Origin: Tetrahymena elliotti 4EA
Taxonomy: Eukaryota > Ciliophora > Oligohymenophorea > Hymenostomatida > Tetrahymenidae
Direction: 5' to 3'
DNA: 64,000 bases
NCBI GenBank assembly: GCA_000231825.2
Contig: JH720293.1
Span: 2,170,001-2,234,000, forward strand
In this document: positions 1-12,211 of the stretch, in pieces
Numbering within the stretch: position 1 is the first letter of the stretch
Layout: each line of letters begins with the position of its first letter
The notes under the pieces: model-generated
The model's input: only the letters and a program-made list of their open reading frames with translations
What the model was told of the DNA's origin: nothing
Databases searched by the model: none
Program-made: the position numbers and the translations under genes

Positions 1-1
1 T

Positions 2-391
2 TATTATTGTGGTAAATTTATAAAGGAATAAGCAGCTACTGTTCATGGAAGAGCAGAACTTTATAACTCTGAGTCCTTCAAAGATAAGCAAGTTTACATG
101 CACTTAGAGTGTAATTTGATTTTTTAAAATAAGTGTGTAGATAGATTGAACTTAGAAAAGTAAAATGAAGAAATATAAAGGGTGAATAAGAGTGTTTTAG
201 AGTAAATCCAAAAAAATCTACCTAAAATCAGGAATTTGAGTGAAATGGCTTTAAAAAAACCATCTAATTTTGCATGCGGTATTTGTAAAAAAAATAATAA
301 TAATTCAACCTAAATCGTATGCAATCTATGTGGTTTAGTAAGTCAAACATAAGCCAATGCCTATCTCAAAGAAGCATTCTAAAGCAAATGA
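2..391 (+). CDS. 3' end of a zinc-finger protein (PARP-type-like finger plus CxxC ribbon)
   Basis: This is the last 129 codons of a gene that begins before the window; the frame is open from base 2 to the TGA at 389-391. The first visible residues are YYCGK, and base 1 (t) fits a preceding Cys codon. If so, the module is C-x2-C-x30-H-x2-C (ending YMHLEC), the spacing of a PARP-type zinc finger. A second pair-of-pairs, CGIC...CNLC with 12 residues between, follows near the C terminus (CGICKK, then CNLCGL). The stretch between them is charged and probably helical. PARP-type fingers bind DNA breaks and also occur outside PARPs, so no function is assigned. The upstream domain is unseen. Confidence 0.6.
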
Positions 392-843
392 AAGTCTAAA
401 TATAAATATTCAATTAAATAAAATGGATATAGATTTAGTATTTCTGGATTTTAAATACTTCATAAATGAAATTACAAACAAGTTTTTAATCCAATTTATG
501 TCTTATTGTAATTTCTTTTAATTTTTTCAAATATTAATATTTAAATGCTATTTTTTTAAAAAAATATGGAAATTTTATTTTTAAAATTCGCATAAATATT
601 TAATTGTGAGATATTATCTTATTAAAATATATAAAATTTGAAAATGTACTTTTTATATTTTAAAGTGTTTTAGAATTATTTAAATCTTTTTAGAAGCATG
701 AACAGAGAAAATGAGGCTATAAAATTAATCTAGAATTAATTAAACAGTATTTAGATGTATATTTTATACAAAAATAAGGCAAAGGATTAAATTAATTTTT
801 TTATTTATAAATGATCAACAAATTTTAAATGAAATGAATCAAA
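392..843. other. intergenic, convergent 3' ends
   Basis: AT-rich spacer between two convergent stop codons. I see no ORF, RNA gene or repeat structure in it beyond homopolymer A/T runs. Confidence 0.6.
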
Positions 844-2479
844 TCAAATTAACTCACTGACATTGTAAGGCATTTCATCAATTTAAGTAGAGTAATATTA
901 TTCAATATCTCTCAAGGCACTTACATCTTCATTTTTAACAAAATTGATAGCAACACCTTTTCTTCCAAAACGACCTGAACGACCAATTCTGTGGATGTAG
1001 AGTTCACGATTAGTTGGTAAATCGTAATTAATAACAACAGAAACTTATTGAACATCGAGACCTCTACCCCAAATATCAGTAGCAACGAGAACACGATACT
1101 CTCCGTTACGGAAATCTTACATAATTTTATCTCTTTCCTTTTAATTTAATTCACCGTGGATAGAGCAGAGGGAGAAGTTTTGTTCTCTCATTTTGCCAGA
1201 AAGCCATTTGACAGCCTTGATGGTGTTACAGAATATGACTGCTTGAGTGATAGTAATTGTATTGTAAAGATCACACAAAGTTTCGAATTTCCATTCTTCT
1301 TTTTCAACTAAAATGAAAAATTATTTAATTCCTTCAAGTGTAAGTTCATCTCTCTTTACTAAGAATTTAATAGGATCATTCATAAATTTATTAGTCATTT
1401 CTAAAATTTCTTAAGGTAAGGTAGCACTAACAACTACATTTTAGTTTTTGTGGGGAAGATATCTATAAATGTCATAAACTTGTTCTTTGAAACCCATAGA
1501 AAGCATTTAATCGGCTTCATCCAAAACTAACATTTTAACATTACGAGTTTTCAAATGTCTGCGCTAGATCATATCATAGATACGACCAGGGGTACCTGAA
1601 ATAATTTAAACACCTTTTTCTAATCTATTTATATCATCATCCATACTCTTACCACCAATACAGCAGTGAACTATTATTTATAAAAAATATAAGACTTTGA
1701 TATTAATTTAAAAATTTTAATTTATAATAATTGTTTCTAGCTGAACTATTTTGTTTAAAAAGTGATTTAATAAGTCTTATTAATTCAAATTTGATTAAAA
1801 ACTTTCATCTAACTTAGTTATGCCAAAAAATTTATTTTTTATTCAATCACTCATGGTTAGTTTTTAACCCGAATACTTGAATTTTTAGTTTGTTAAACTA
1901 TTGGTCAAAACTACTTTAACCAATTTATCATTCATTTATTATAAAATACTCTAGTAATCTCTAGTAAATTTAAAATTGATTTGAGTTATTTAAATATTTA
2001 TGCTAATAAAGATTGGCTGCTTCTTTTGATCTTTTTTGGTAAATTTTGAAATGATTCATAAGTGATTATTGAATAGAGTATTATTTGTTTTTTTAAAAAG
2101 TATTAAGTTAATTACCTAAAATGTTCATGTAGTCACCAAGAGCTAAACAAACTTTTTGAGTTTACTCAGCAAGTTCACGAGTGGGAGATAAAACAATAAC
2201 TTAAGGTTCACGGAGATTTTTATCTACTATTTAGAGGGCTGCAATAGCAAAGACACCAGTTTTACCAGTACCTGCTTAACTTTGAACTATAACATCACGA
2301 CCCTTAATAATTGGTTTGATAGCTCTCTATTGGACAGCAGAGGGTTTGTCGAAGCCATAAGTTAAGATACCTCTAAGAAGTTCTTCCTTCAAATTCATTT
2401 TTTCAAATTAGGTGATAACTTCGATATCTTCATTAGATTCGTATTATTAGTTTTGGTCTTTAAGTTTTGATTATTCCAT
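844..2479 (-). CDS. EIF4A3: DEAD-box RNA helicase, eIF4A3 (exon junction complex) type
   Basis: Two exons (2116-2479 and 844-1670) with a 445-nt intron (1671-2115, GTAAT...ATAG) give 396 residues, the usual eIF4A length. Visible motifs in order: Q-motif [13 protein letters not shown] near residue 42, Walker A SQAGTGKT at 67-74, [24 protein letters not shown] and [13 protein letters not shown]. The C terminus ends [11 protein letters not shown]. The Trp in DIWGRGLD, the QYYSTQIDEMP tail and the GDYM segment match eIF4A3/FAL1 rather than eIF4A1, which has DLLARGID. eIF4A3 clamps spliced mRNA in the exon junction complex in the nucleus and acts in mRNA surveillance; the family role is known, the ciliate role inferred. 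It converges on the zinc-finger gene and diverges from the carrier gene. Confidence 0.92.
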
Positions 2480-3083
2480 TTTCTATAATCCTATATTTTG
2501 TATTATTTTCTTTATCTAAAATCTTATAAATTGTCTAATCAATTTTTTATTTTATAATTTTTTCTTTTTCTCACATCAAAACTTAATAAAAATTGAAAAT
2601 AAATGCCTGCAATTATTAAAGCAGTACCTATGTATCAAAAAATTATATATTTTTTTAGTTACCTCTAAAACATTATAAAGAGGATATTTAATCATATGCA
2701 TTTTTTTGTGGAGCATTTATGGCTGTAAAAAAAATCTTTATATAAATCATGAAAGTATTTACTAAAATAAAATTCAAAAAATAAAAAAATATTTAGAAAA
2801 TCAAATGTAATTATTTTAAAATAAAAAAGATTTAATTCTTTTGTATCATGAAGATAATTTCTACTTTTAGTATCATCTAGATATTAGTTGTTAGGAATTG
2901 AATTAAGTTAATAATTTTTTGTTTTTAGATATTTATCTTGTGTTAAATTAAGTTTATATTTAAATCCTTTTAAATACTGATTAAATTTTAATAAACAAAT
3001 TAATTATCAAATATCTTGATTTCAGTATTTTATATTTTCCAAAAAATTCATATAGTAGCTTATCATAAATATATTTGTTAGCC
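2480..3083. other. intergenic, divergent promoter region
   Basis: 604-nt AT-rich spacer between the divergent eIF4A3 and carrier genes, so it should hold both promoters. No conserved box can be recognised by eye and no further ORF is credible. Confidence 0.5.
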
Positions 3084-4364
3084 ATGATTCCTGACGCTTT
3101 TAATAATAGCTTTTATCCCAACAAGTAAAAGTATACATTTTGGAGATACACCATATCTTCATTTGTAGCTCATGCAATTACTAGAACTGTACTTGCTCCT
3201 ATTGAGAGAGTGAAAATATTATTTTAAACATAATAAATTATGAGAGTACTAGAGTAAGATAGATACACATCTTATCTGAATGCAATTAAAAGTATTTATT
3301 CTAAATCAATTTGAATTAATTTAAAAATGTATTAAAAATTACTCATAGGAATATATTCTGAATAAGGCTTTCTTTCTTTTTGGAGAGGAAACGGTACAAA
3401 TATCTATAGAGTTATTCCTACCAATATGGTTAAATTTGCAACATTTATACACTTCAAAGAAGAAATATTCCCTAAAGGGGAATACCGTTATTCTGTAATT
3501 AAATATATTATTATGAAAGATTCTAATTTAATATTACTGTTTGTCTGTCAGAGACTTATGCAAAACTAGAAATGAGTTAAAAAAATAACATTTGGGGTTT
3601 TGAGTTCTCTTTTGAATTATTTAATTGAAATCTTAAGTTATTATTCTAGAAAAAGATAGAGTTTTAAAAGATCCATCAATTCTTATTTTTTTTAAATATT
3701 AAAAAAGGGATGGGATTTAATTAGTAGACATTTCCTTTGTGGTATGAGTTCAGTATTTTTCATTTAAATGTTCTGCTATCCTTTTGATGTTATTAGAACT
3801 CGTTAGATTTGTGATTAAACTAAAGCCTTCGAAACTAGAATGTATGGAGGTACTTGGGATACTATGAGAAAATTACTTCGTACTGAAAGATATAAATCTT
3901 TATATAAAGCTTTTTGGATTAATTATTTTTGTGGTGCTCCATACTTAGCACTGGCTTATACATTTTATGAATAAATTCGTAGTCTTTATCATCCCTCCGT
4001 TCCTGAAGATTAATAACCTCCATAAAATATGCTATTCAAGTTAATGGGTGCTGGTGGGCTTGCTGCTGCTGGAGCCTCATTAATAACTTATCCTCTAGAC
4101 ACTATTAGGTAAAAGCTAAAAATATATATACTTATAATAATACTATTTTTATAACTAAATTTTAGGAGAAGAATGATGGTCAATGGAGGTATTGGATTTG
4201 AAAGAGAATATAAAAATGTATTTGATTGCGTAAAGAAAATAGCTTAAAAAGAAGGAATGAAAGGATATTATGGAGGCTTCTTAGCTAATTTAGTAAAAGT
4301 TGTACCTGCTTTAGGATTATAGTTCTCTGTCTTTGATAATACAAGAATGTTAATATTTGAGTGA
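3084..4364 (+). CDS. mitochondrial carrier, ADP/ATP-translocase-like
   Basis: Four exons encode about 317 residues, the normal size of the three-repeat SLC25 family. Carrier signatures are readable in all three repeats: APIERVK near residue 36, YPFDVIRTRQ in repeat 2 and YPLDTIRRRMM in repeat 3. The RRRMM string closely matches the RRRMMM nucleotide-binding hallmark of ADP/ATP carriers, so nucleotide exchange across the inner mitochondrial membrane is the best guess; a related nucleotide or CoA carrier is possible. Introns: 3292-3348 (57 nt), 3495-3707 and 4109-4165 (57 nt). The acceptor of the second could instead be 3659, which adds 16 residues in frame. The ATG at 3084 is the first in frame. 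Confidence 0.85.
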
Positions 4365-5064
4365 AATCAAAAAAGAAATTAATCATGAAATATTAATAGT
4401 TTTTTTAAATCGAAGTAGGCATAACAGCAAATAGCAAGCCTTCATTAATCCCACAAATAATATATAAATTATTAATTATTTTTCTTATAAAATGTATATA
4501 CAATTTTAATTAATTCATTTATCAGATAAATTTTAAAGTATATTCTAAATATTATGTTTGGTTATAATAATAATACAATATTAGTTTTTTTGAATTATTT
4601 TTGATATAAGGTTATCAAAATTTAGGCAATCTATGTCAAAAAAAAAGTTATCAAAAACAAAAAACCTATTTTGAAATAGATTATGAAAAATTTGATTATT
4701 TTTTTTTTAAAGTAATAAGATAAATAATCTGGAAAATATTTATTTGAATTTTTTTTAATCTCAAAAAATCTTCTTCATTGAAAATTAGAAGGTAAAATAG
4801 AATCTTATAAATATTTGTGTAAAATATCCCATTTGTTTAAGTTTGGATTTTAATTTGCTAAGATGGCGTTCAAATTTTAATCTATATTTGATGTTGTTAT
4901 CATGTTTTTTTCTAAAATATTTTTTGTTCTTTAATAGTGAATTTTATTAAATTAAGGATTTTTCATATTATGACAATAAAAGTAAATACAATTAATTGTA
5001 AAAAAAATACATAATTAGTGAATATGCATTTAAAATAGATTTTATTAAATTATTTTTAGGTTCA
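4365..5064. other. intergenic, convergent 3' ends
   Basis: 700-nt very AT-rich spacer between the convergent carrier and tubulin-cofactor genes. Long T and A runs (for example around 4697-4710). Nothing else seen. Confidence 0.6.
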
Positions 5065-6316
5065 TCAATCTTCCTTTAGAATAAAATTGGGAGAAGCTTC
5101 TTATTTAAGCCAATTAAAATCTTGTATGTCTCTCCATTAATTCTCCTTTCCTTTCATTCCACATTCCTTTTTGAATAACTAATTATTTAATGCTTAAATT
5201 TAATTTAATTTACATTGAAGTGTTAATCAAATTTGTTGTAGGTATGCTTGTAGGGAGAGAAGGTCATGTTTGTACAGTGTTCGATTATACTCTTACTAGT
5301 AGAGAAAATTGAGAAATGAGTTGATTCAGAGTTATGAATTCTCAACTATTTTAAAATGGTTTTGATTTAAGTTGTTTATAAAATTAAGATTTACCTGATG
5401 ACCGCAGATGTTTAATAAAGAATTTTTACAACCATCTATAAGGAGAGAAAATTTAACAGGACCAATATAAATTTTAGAATTAACAATATTTCTGATATAA
5501 ACAGTGTCAAATATATCATTTAAATAGATTTCACTATCAGTTATATTTACAATTCTTATAGTAGAAGAATTCTTAAAATATTTGTTTTCTTCTCCTTAAT
5601 TTATAGTTATTTTTTCATTTGAAATATTTATCAATCCAGGAATGTCTTCACCAAAATCTTTGTGAGCAACTTAAGCTTGGTTATTTTCTTGGTCTGCATT
5701 TTATGGGTTTGATGATGTATTAATTTATTGACTGAATCTAAATTTTTTTCTAGGTCTTGCTAAATCACGTGCTTAAAAAATAGTTTTTTCCATTTTTTCT
5801 AATTACTTTAAAAAAAGTAAGGTAAACCATCTATTTTTGTAATAAATTTACTTCTTTGTACTATTATTTATCAAATGTGGTCAATGCATAATTACTTGTT
5901 ACAAAATATTCTTTAAGCTTAGCAAATTCACTAAAGAATTCTTCAACATTGCTTGTGTTTTTGTTAAACTTCTTAATCATATCTTAGATTTCTAAACATG
6001 ATAAAAAGTGTAAAGTTAATATTTGGCTGTCTTATAAATTTACTGTCATATTATTATCTGAATTCTTTTTAAATTGTAAGCATTCTTTCCTTAGGATCTT
6101 TTTCAATTTCATCTCTAACTTTTTTTTACTCCTTTTAAGCTTGTCTATCTTATTCTACATTTTATTAAAGTAAAAAATATCAAGATTGTGCTAACATGTT
6201 AGAAAATTTATGTCTTAAATGTAAGAACACATTTTATTACCCTATTTCTAAAGCAATTCTTCAAATTGCTTTTTTTTCTAATCAACTTTTGATTGTTCTT
6301 CCTATTGTTAGCTCAT
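5065..6316 (-). CDS. TBCC: tubulin-specific chaperone C (tubulin-folding cofactor C)
   Basis: Six exons: 6241-6316, 6044-6154, 5852-5991, 5395-5805, 5214-5345 and 5065-5178. Their phases chain exactly to 327 residues. Residues 1-60 are charged and helical (MSQQQEEQSK, KDPKERMLTIQKEF), then comes a spectrin-like helical region ending ARPRKKFRF, as in TBCC. The C-terminal beta-helix domain carries IYIGPVKFSLLIDGC, CGHQLRIHNSE and SIIEHC, and ends WRDIQDFNWLKQEASPNF, the TBCC tail. Arg248 in HQLRIH matches the arginine finger with which TBCC stimulates GTP hydrolysis on beta-tubulin during heterodimer assembly. The last intron (5179-5213) is only 35 nt. The start at 6316 is the first Met giving a plausible N terminus; an in-frame upstream Met near 6435 is less likely. 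Confidence 0.88.
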
Positions 6317-7710
6317 GCTTCTTTTTAGTTTGTACTTATTACCCTTATCTAATTAGATATAATATTTTGGATATGCTTTTTAATTTGAATTTTTGAAGTA
6401 TTAAAAATATTTAATTATTTCTTAAAGAATTTGCATATAAATAAATAAAATTTCTGATTAATCTATAAATTCTGGTCATTTATTTTTTCTATATAATTAT
6501 TAAGTATAAATAATTATAATATTTTTAAAGTTTTGATTCTTGATTAAATCATAAAAGCTTCTTAAAATGTATTAGTTATTTAATATTTGTTCAATAGAAA
6601 ATGCATCATTCATTTAAATAACAATCAAATAAGGTCTTTCAAGAAAAAATTAAAATTATTTATTGCAAGAATCTATCTTGAATAAAAAGATATTTTCAGT
6701 AAATATTTTAAAGAATTTTGTTAAAAAAATTTTTATTTACTTCTTGTTTTAACAGAATATAAAATGAAAATATGATTTGCAAATTAACTTCTGTTATTAG
6801 ATAATAATAGATTTTTGTTTGAAAAAAACATTTTTATGTTTTAATTTTGTGTGTGAAAGTTTATATTCTAAGAAATAAATTCAAAATAATAATAAAATTC
6901 AAAATAAAAAAATAGTAAATAAAGATAAAATATCAAAATCAATAAATTAACGCATTATGATATAGATAGTTTTTCACTGAATATTAGATTGGTAGTGTAT
7001 ATTTTTTGTGTATTTTGAGAATAAATTGTAGTGTCTATTAAAATTTCTTGAGTGAAAATAATTTTAGATTGATTTTTATTTAAAAAGTTGAGTTTGATCT
7101 GTAATTGATTTTGAATTATCTATCAAAAAGAAATAAAATTTTTGTGAAAAGTGCACATTTCGTTTTTTTCTTGCTATTATTGAAATGCAAAATTGAATTT
7201 TTCTAAAGATATATATACTTAAATCTAAGCTATTTTATAAATAATTTCAAAATAATTCATTTCCTTTTGTAAGTTGAGTTAAATGTATAATACTTCTATT
7301 ATTTTAAGGTTTCGTCTTTGAAATTTTGAAGAATTATTAAATTTTAAAAGAATTTAGTAATAATAAATAAAGTGTTTAAAAGGAAAAAAAAATATTAATT
7401 TAATTAATTGTCTTACAATAAATAAAGAACTACTCAGATACACAAAAAATTTGAGAAAGAAAGAATAAAAAGTTTCTGAATACCTCAAACAAACTCATAT
7501 AAAAATAAATCTACTCTAGTCATTCTTCTTTAAAGTGATTTAGCTTTGAAAGTGAGATCGACAAAATTTCAAAAGTATAATAATAAAAATAGGCAAGGAT
7601 AGCATAAAAAAACTTATACCACAATTTAGTTTAACTTTGTAGGCTTATTCATTAATTTTAAAAAGAGCAATTAATTGTTTCAAACAATAGTTTTAATTTT
7701 TTGATATAAA
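6317..7710. other. intergenic, divergent promoter region
   Basis: Almost 1.4 kb of AT-rich DNA between divergent genes. Open frames inside it are short and lack coding-like codon use. No RNA gene recognised. Confidence 0.5.
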
Positions 7711-10113
7711 ATGTCAAATAAACCTAATAACAAAAACTCGCATAACTAGAAAAGTAATGTAGTTAGGGGTGTAGATGAACAAGTATGGTAGAAAATTGAT
7801 TAAAAGGATTTAGATAAAATAAATAGCAATTCGTAAGGTGAAGGAAGCCAACATTTAAATAAAAACAGTAATAGCAAAAATAATTTAAAAAAGAACCAAT
7901 AGAAGTAGTAAAATGGTCCTTATCCTAAAAAGCAGAAATTTTAAAATTAAAAGAATCCTAATTCAAATAATATAAATAGCAATAATTATAGTAGTGGAGG
8001 CATCAACAATCAATTTAATAAGTAAAATAGTAAATCTATTTCAAAAGGGAGCAAATATATTATGATTGAAAAAGAGAGAAATGACAATAGCAGCTGTAAT
8101 TCTTAAAATTCTGCATCTCACTTACCTCATGGATAAATTGAGAGTTAGCAAAGCACTGATTTGTTAGCTTCTTTTGAAAATAATTAAAAAAATAAGATTG
8201 TTAATTAGTAAAATAATGCAAGTCCCAACTTATCTTCAAATAATAGCTAATAAAATATAAATAATATAGGTCAATAGTTTTTATCATCTAATATAAACTC
8301 TAATTCAGCAGCATTGCAGCACATTTCTAAAGAGAGCCCTAGATAAGTTAATTAGTAAAGTAAGGGTTCTAATGCTGCTAGTAATTTAGAATAATTCAGC
8401 AATCAAATAATCTATACTTAAAAAATTAGTAATTCCTCTCATATAAATATAGACTAGCAAGGAAATTTCGAGTGTAGTCCTAGCCTAACACAATCTAATA
8501 ACAACAATATTTCAACTTAAAACGCAAATACTTCACATTAAAATAATAATTCAAATTAAGGGAATAATTTCTCATCAAACTAATCACATCTTTAAACCAG
8601 TACCTCTTAACCAACATAAAATATTTATAGCAATCCAACATAATCTGCTACAGTCTCAAACACAACAAACAATAACAACATAATTTCTAACAATAATTAA
8701 AACATAAACATAAATTAAAATAATAATAACAGCAGCAGCAACAACAACAACAACAATAATATAATTAATAACAATTAAAACTATTAACATACCTCAAATG
8801 CAAATAATAATAATAATATCCATCAAATCCCTTTTTATATTTCAAACTCTAATAATAATAACAACAACAACAACAACAATAATAATTAAAATAAAAAAAA
8901 CTATAATAATCATCATAAATAGGAGTTCCAAGAAAAAGTTGAAGGAGGTGTTACTCCAACAAACAATAATATTATCCAAAAAACAATTATAAATAACAAT
9001 AATAACAGCAATAATAGTCATTAATAACGTCAGGGAGGCTAAAATCACAACAATAACAATAGTAATAATACTAATAATGGAATAAATAATGATCAAAAAG
9101 TGTATAAAATGAAGTAAACTGGTGATAACAATAGATAATTTAACAACTAAAATTAAAACACTCTTGTATTCACAGAAGTTTAACAAACAAATAGTAACAC
9201 ATAAAATTCAAATGCATAAAATAATTTCTAAAGCTAATAAAATACAATAGATAATAGCTCTAAAATTTAAAGAAATACACCACCTCCAAAAGAGAGCTCT
9301 ATTTAATTTGACATCAAGACAGCAAGCAAAAATATTACAATAAACATTGAAGAAGCAAATTTAAAAGAAGATAAAATTGATAGCATTCTTGCATAACAAA
9401 TAAAAGTAGCTAATTTAGAAGCAAAATTAGAAATGCAACTAAAAATGAAAATAGTTTTTGAAATTATCAGAAATATCTTAGACAAATCAATCAAATTTGA
9501 AGACACATCATAAGAAGGAACATATATAAATAACTTGCACAAATTATTAAAATAATATAATGATCAAATAGATTCTATTTTTATTACTGTTAAAACGCCA
9601 AGTTAAGCTTCATCTCCCCCTCCATAAAATTAGAATTACTAACAACAACAAGTTTATATTTAAAATAGTCAAATGCCAATAGGACAACCAGTTTAGCAAA
9701 ATTAATATATGATGATGCAGAATATACAATAATAACAATAAATGTAGCAATCTTAAATTTAAGCTTAGTAGTCATAGTAGATTTATGGTAATATGATGTA
9801 AAAAATGTATTAGAATTAATACCAGTATTAGTAGTAGCAATAGCCTTAAATATAGCAACAAATATCTATGATTAATAATTAATAAATGTAGATGTAAAAT
9901 TATTAAAATTAGATACCATATTTAGGTTAAATGTAATATTATATCCCCTAATATTAGGGTTAATTTAATTTCAATAATTAAAATGGAAATAAGCAGTAAA
10001 AATATGGAAATAATAATCACTTCAACAAAAAAACTCAAGGAACATACAATAAAGGCTTGTAAAATAGTAATATTATTAATAATATGAATTAGGAAGAGGA
10101 TAATAAGAATTGA
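7711..10113 (+). CDS. N/Q-rich low-complexity protein, 800 residues
   Basis: A single uninterrupted exon of 801 codons running from ATG to TGA. The protein is mostly Asn, Gln and Ser, with poly-Asn runs encoded by AAT/AAC tracts around 8725-8890 and Gln-rich, Met/Tyr-containing tails (YMMMQNIQQQQQMQQ). The only segment with ordinary composition is near residues 535-625: TPPPKESSIQFDIKT, then a predicted helix with KVANLEAKLEMQLKMKI and NNLHKLLKQYNDQ, possibly a coiled coil. No catalytic or nucleic-acid-binding domain is visible apart from a short RQGGQNHN stretch. Such composition is common in ciliates and in prion-like or RNA-granule proteins, but that role is inference. Function unknown. 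Confidence 0.8.
8725..8890 (+). repeat. AAC/AAT/AGC trinucleotide tracts inside the N/Q-rich gene
   Basis: Runs of AGC, AAC and AAT codons around 8725-8760 and 8850-8885 encode Ser/Asn homopolymers in frame. The mixture of AAC and AAT suggests old slippage later broken by synonymous change. On the other strand the same tract gives Val/Ile-rich shadow frames that are not genes. Confidence 0.75.
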
Positions 10114-10988
10114 TGTCTTATCTCAATAGTTTAAAACAAAGAATTTTAGATTGATTTTCTTTTTGTTGGTTGGTTGGTGTAAGTTTATTTTATTTGAGTA
10201 CTTTTATTCACCTTTTTAAATCAATTAATTATTTCAATAACAGATAGCTCATATAATTTCACTTTTCATTAATTTTAATTTGTCTCTACAATTTAAATTT
10301 TTTAAAAATTTATTTTTTTTGCCTTTTTAAATTGATTAACTACCTAAAAAACAAAATACACTTAGAATTACTCTGTTCAAATAATTTTAATTTGTCTTTA
10401 CTCATTTAATTGAAATAAAAGTATATTTTTTTGAAAAAAATTTTTTTGCTTAATTAATTCTACTTATTATTCTGAAAAAAATTAATTTATCATTCATCTT
10501 TCTAAATTTAATTCTAGAAATTAGAACACTTTTTTTGATTGAAGATTTTATTTTTGGTTTAGCATCTATTTTAATTTTTTTTATCAATTTTATTATTTAT
10601 TATTTTTAGAAAATTTTATCATAAATCTTTAAATTTTAGACTATGTTTATTTTATTTATTTAATTTTATTAAAACTTGTCATTCATTATGAACAAAATTC
10701 CCATTTTTTTAAAAATTTTAAAATTGATCTTAAAGTAGTAAAATCTTCCATTTTGTTTAAATATGATGTAATATTTGGAATAATTGCTTAAGTTTTATGT
10801 AAAATATGATATTACATGGATAAATATTGCTTCATATTTTTTAGAATACTTTGCATAATAGTCTCAAGATATATTCATAAAAAATCTTCATTTTTTATTA
10901 AATATTTATTTACAAAATTTAATAGATTTCATAAAATTATATTTATTAAGCTTCTTATTCCTTTTTCAAGATACAAAAATTTTAGAAA
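10114..10988. other. intergenic
   Basis: 875-nt AT-rich spacer downstream of the N/Q-rich gene and upstream of the reductase gene. It contains a TTGGTTGGTTGG tract near 10165-10177, but no recognisable gene. A short standard-code ORF at 10816-11013 overlaps the reductase start and is a shadow. Confidence 0.55.
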
Positions 10989-11950
10989 ATGGCTTCATAA
11001 AAAACATTATTAGTTATTGGAGGTTGTGGAAATTTAGGTATTATATAGAAGCTACTCATATGATTAATTTAAGCATTTTATTATTTCTAAAAAAGGTCGC
11101 TCTGTTATAAGCAAATTCAAAGGTAATTGGAATATTGCAAGCATAGGACTTAATCCTAATAATGAATCAAATATGAATATCATCTTACCCCAAAATTAAT
11201 CGGCATCTTAATATGTTAGTAAAGTTAAGTAGCAATTAATAACTTTTAGCCCTTCATATGATGCTATTATTTGCGTAGCAGGTGGATGGAATGGTGGTTC
11301 TATCAAAGATTCTAATGTATTTGAAACATATCATAAGATGCACTCAGTTAATGTTATTTCCTCTATTTTAGGTAAATATTTTATAGAAAGAACAGAATTC
11401 TTAGGAAAAATTATTAAAAATATTTTAGCTGCTCATCTCTCTACTCACTTTTTGAATAAGAATGGTCTTCTCGTTTTTACAGGTGCTGGTGGAGTCATAA
11501 ATAACGCTTGTCATGATATGATTGGCTATGGACTCTCTAAAGTAGCTGTTCACTCCTTAGCTTCATCTATTGTAGATATTTTTATATAATAAATAATTTT
11601 ATTTAGCATAGAATAAATAGAATTAATGCAACTTCATGCTTAAATTATGTTACTTAAAAATTAGGCTGTTTCCAAAGATATGCCAGAAGGTTCTACTGTT
11701 ATTACAATTTTACCGTAATTTTTGGTTAAATTTATTAATTAATTTAATACTCTATTCTATATTTAGAAAGGTTATTGACACTCCTTAAAATAGAGAAGCT
11801 ATGCCTGATTCTGATTTCAAAACATGGGCTAAGCCTGAGTAAATTTCAGGATTATTAAAAATGTGGGCTGAAGGAAATAATTTACCCAAAACAGGAGCAT
11901 TTGCCATGCTTAACGTACAAAATGGTAGTGTAGTTCCTGAATTTATTTGA
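10989..11950 (+). CDS. QDPR: dihydropteridine reductase (quinoid), SDR family
   Basis: Five exons (10989-11037, 11096-11371, 11429-11571, 11665-11714, 11767-11950) give 233 residues, matching the about 240 of animal DHPR. The N terminus has the NADH-binding GGCGNLG glycine motif, then AIICVAGGWNGGSI (the AGGW signature of DHPR), LVFTGAGG, the catalytic YxxxK in IGYGLSKVAVH, and IDTPQNREAMPDSDF with the DTP-NR-MP-DF pattern of DHPR. The enzyme regenerates tetrahydrobiopterin from quinonoid dihydrobiopterin in the cytosol, serving aromatic amino acid hydroxylation. Introns are 58, 57, 93 and 52 nt. The first intron cuts inside the glycine motif, so an unspliced reading loses the domain. Confidence 0.9.
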
Positions 11951-12211
11951 ATAATTTATTTTGAAATAAATATACTTCTAAATAAAGCTAATAGTGAATA
12001 AATATTTGTTGTATTTTTTAAAACTAGATTTGAGATATCTATTCATCATTAACTTTTTAATATTTAAATTATGTCCAAATAATAAATAAAATTATTTTTT
12101 CTATCAAGAATTTGGCTTGAAATCAAAAGGATTTTTTAAATTAGCTTCTAAATTTGTAAAAAAGGAATTAAAATCGATTTAGAATTTTTTGAAGGATTTT
12201 TGAACCATTAA

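Noticed and set aside
5806..5851. 22-nt intron (GTTTACC...AAAG) in the TBCC gene
   Set aside because: A 46-nt intron using the standard GTAAAT donor at 5851 keeps the same frame and gives a better match to the family.
6196..6396. Plus-strand 66-codon ORF with Cys and hydrophobic residues
   Set aside because: Antisense to the first exon and first intron of the TBCC gene.
8842..9186. Minus-strand 114-codon Val/Ile-rich ORF
   Set aside because: Antisense translation of Asn/Gln codon runs in the N/Q-rich gene.
9943..9962. CCCCTAATATTAGGG palindrome resembling telomeric C4A2/G4T2 repeats
   Set aside because: Only one short inverted match inside a coding exon; no tandem array.
10161..10180. TTGTTGGTTGGTTGGTGT tract resembling a ciliate chromosome breakage sequence core
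   Set aside because: The Tetrahymena breakage element needs the 15-mer with AGAGGTTGGTTTA-type flanks; here the flanking bases do not match and no telomeric repeats adjoin.
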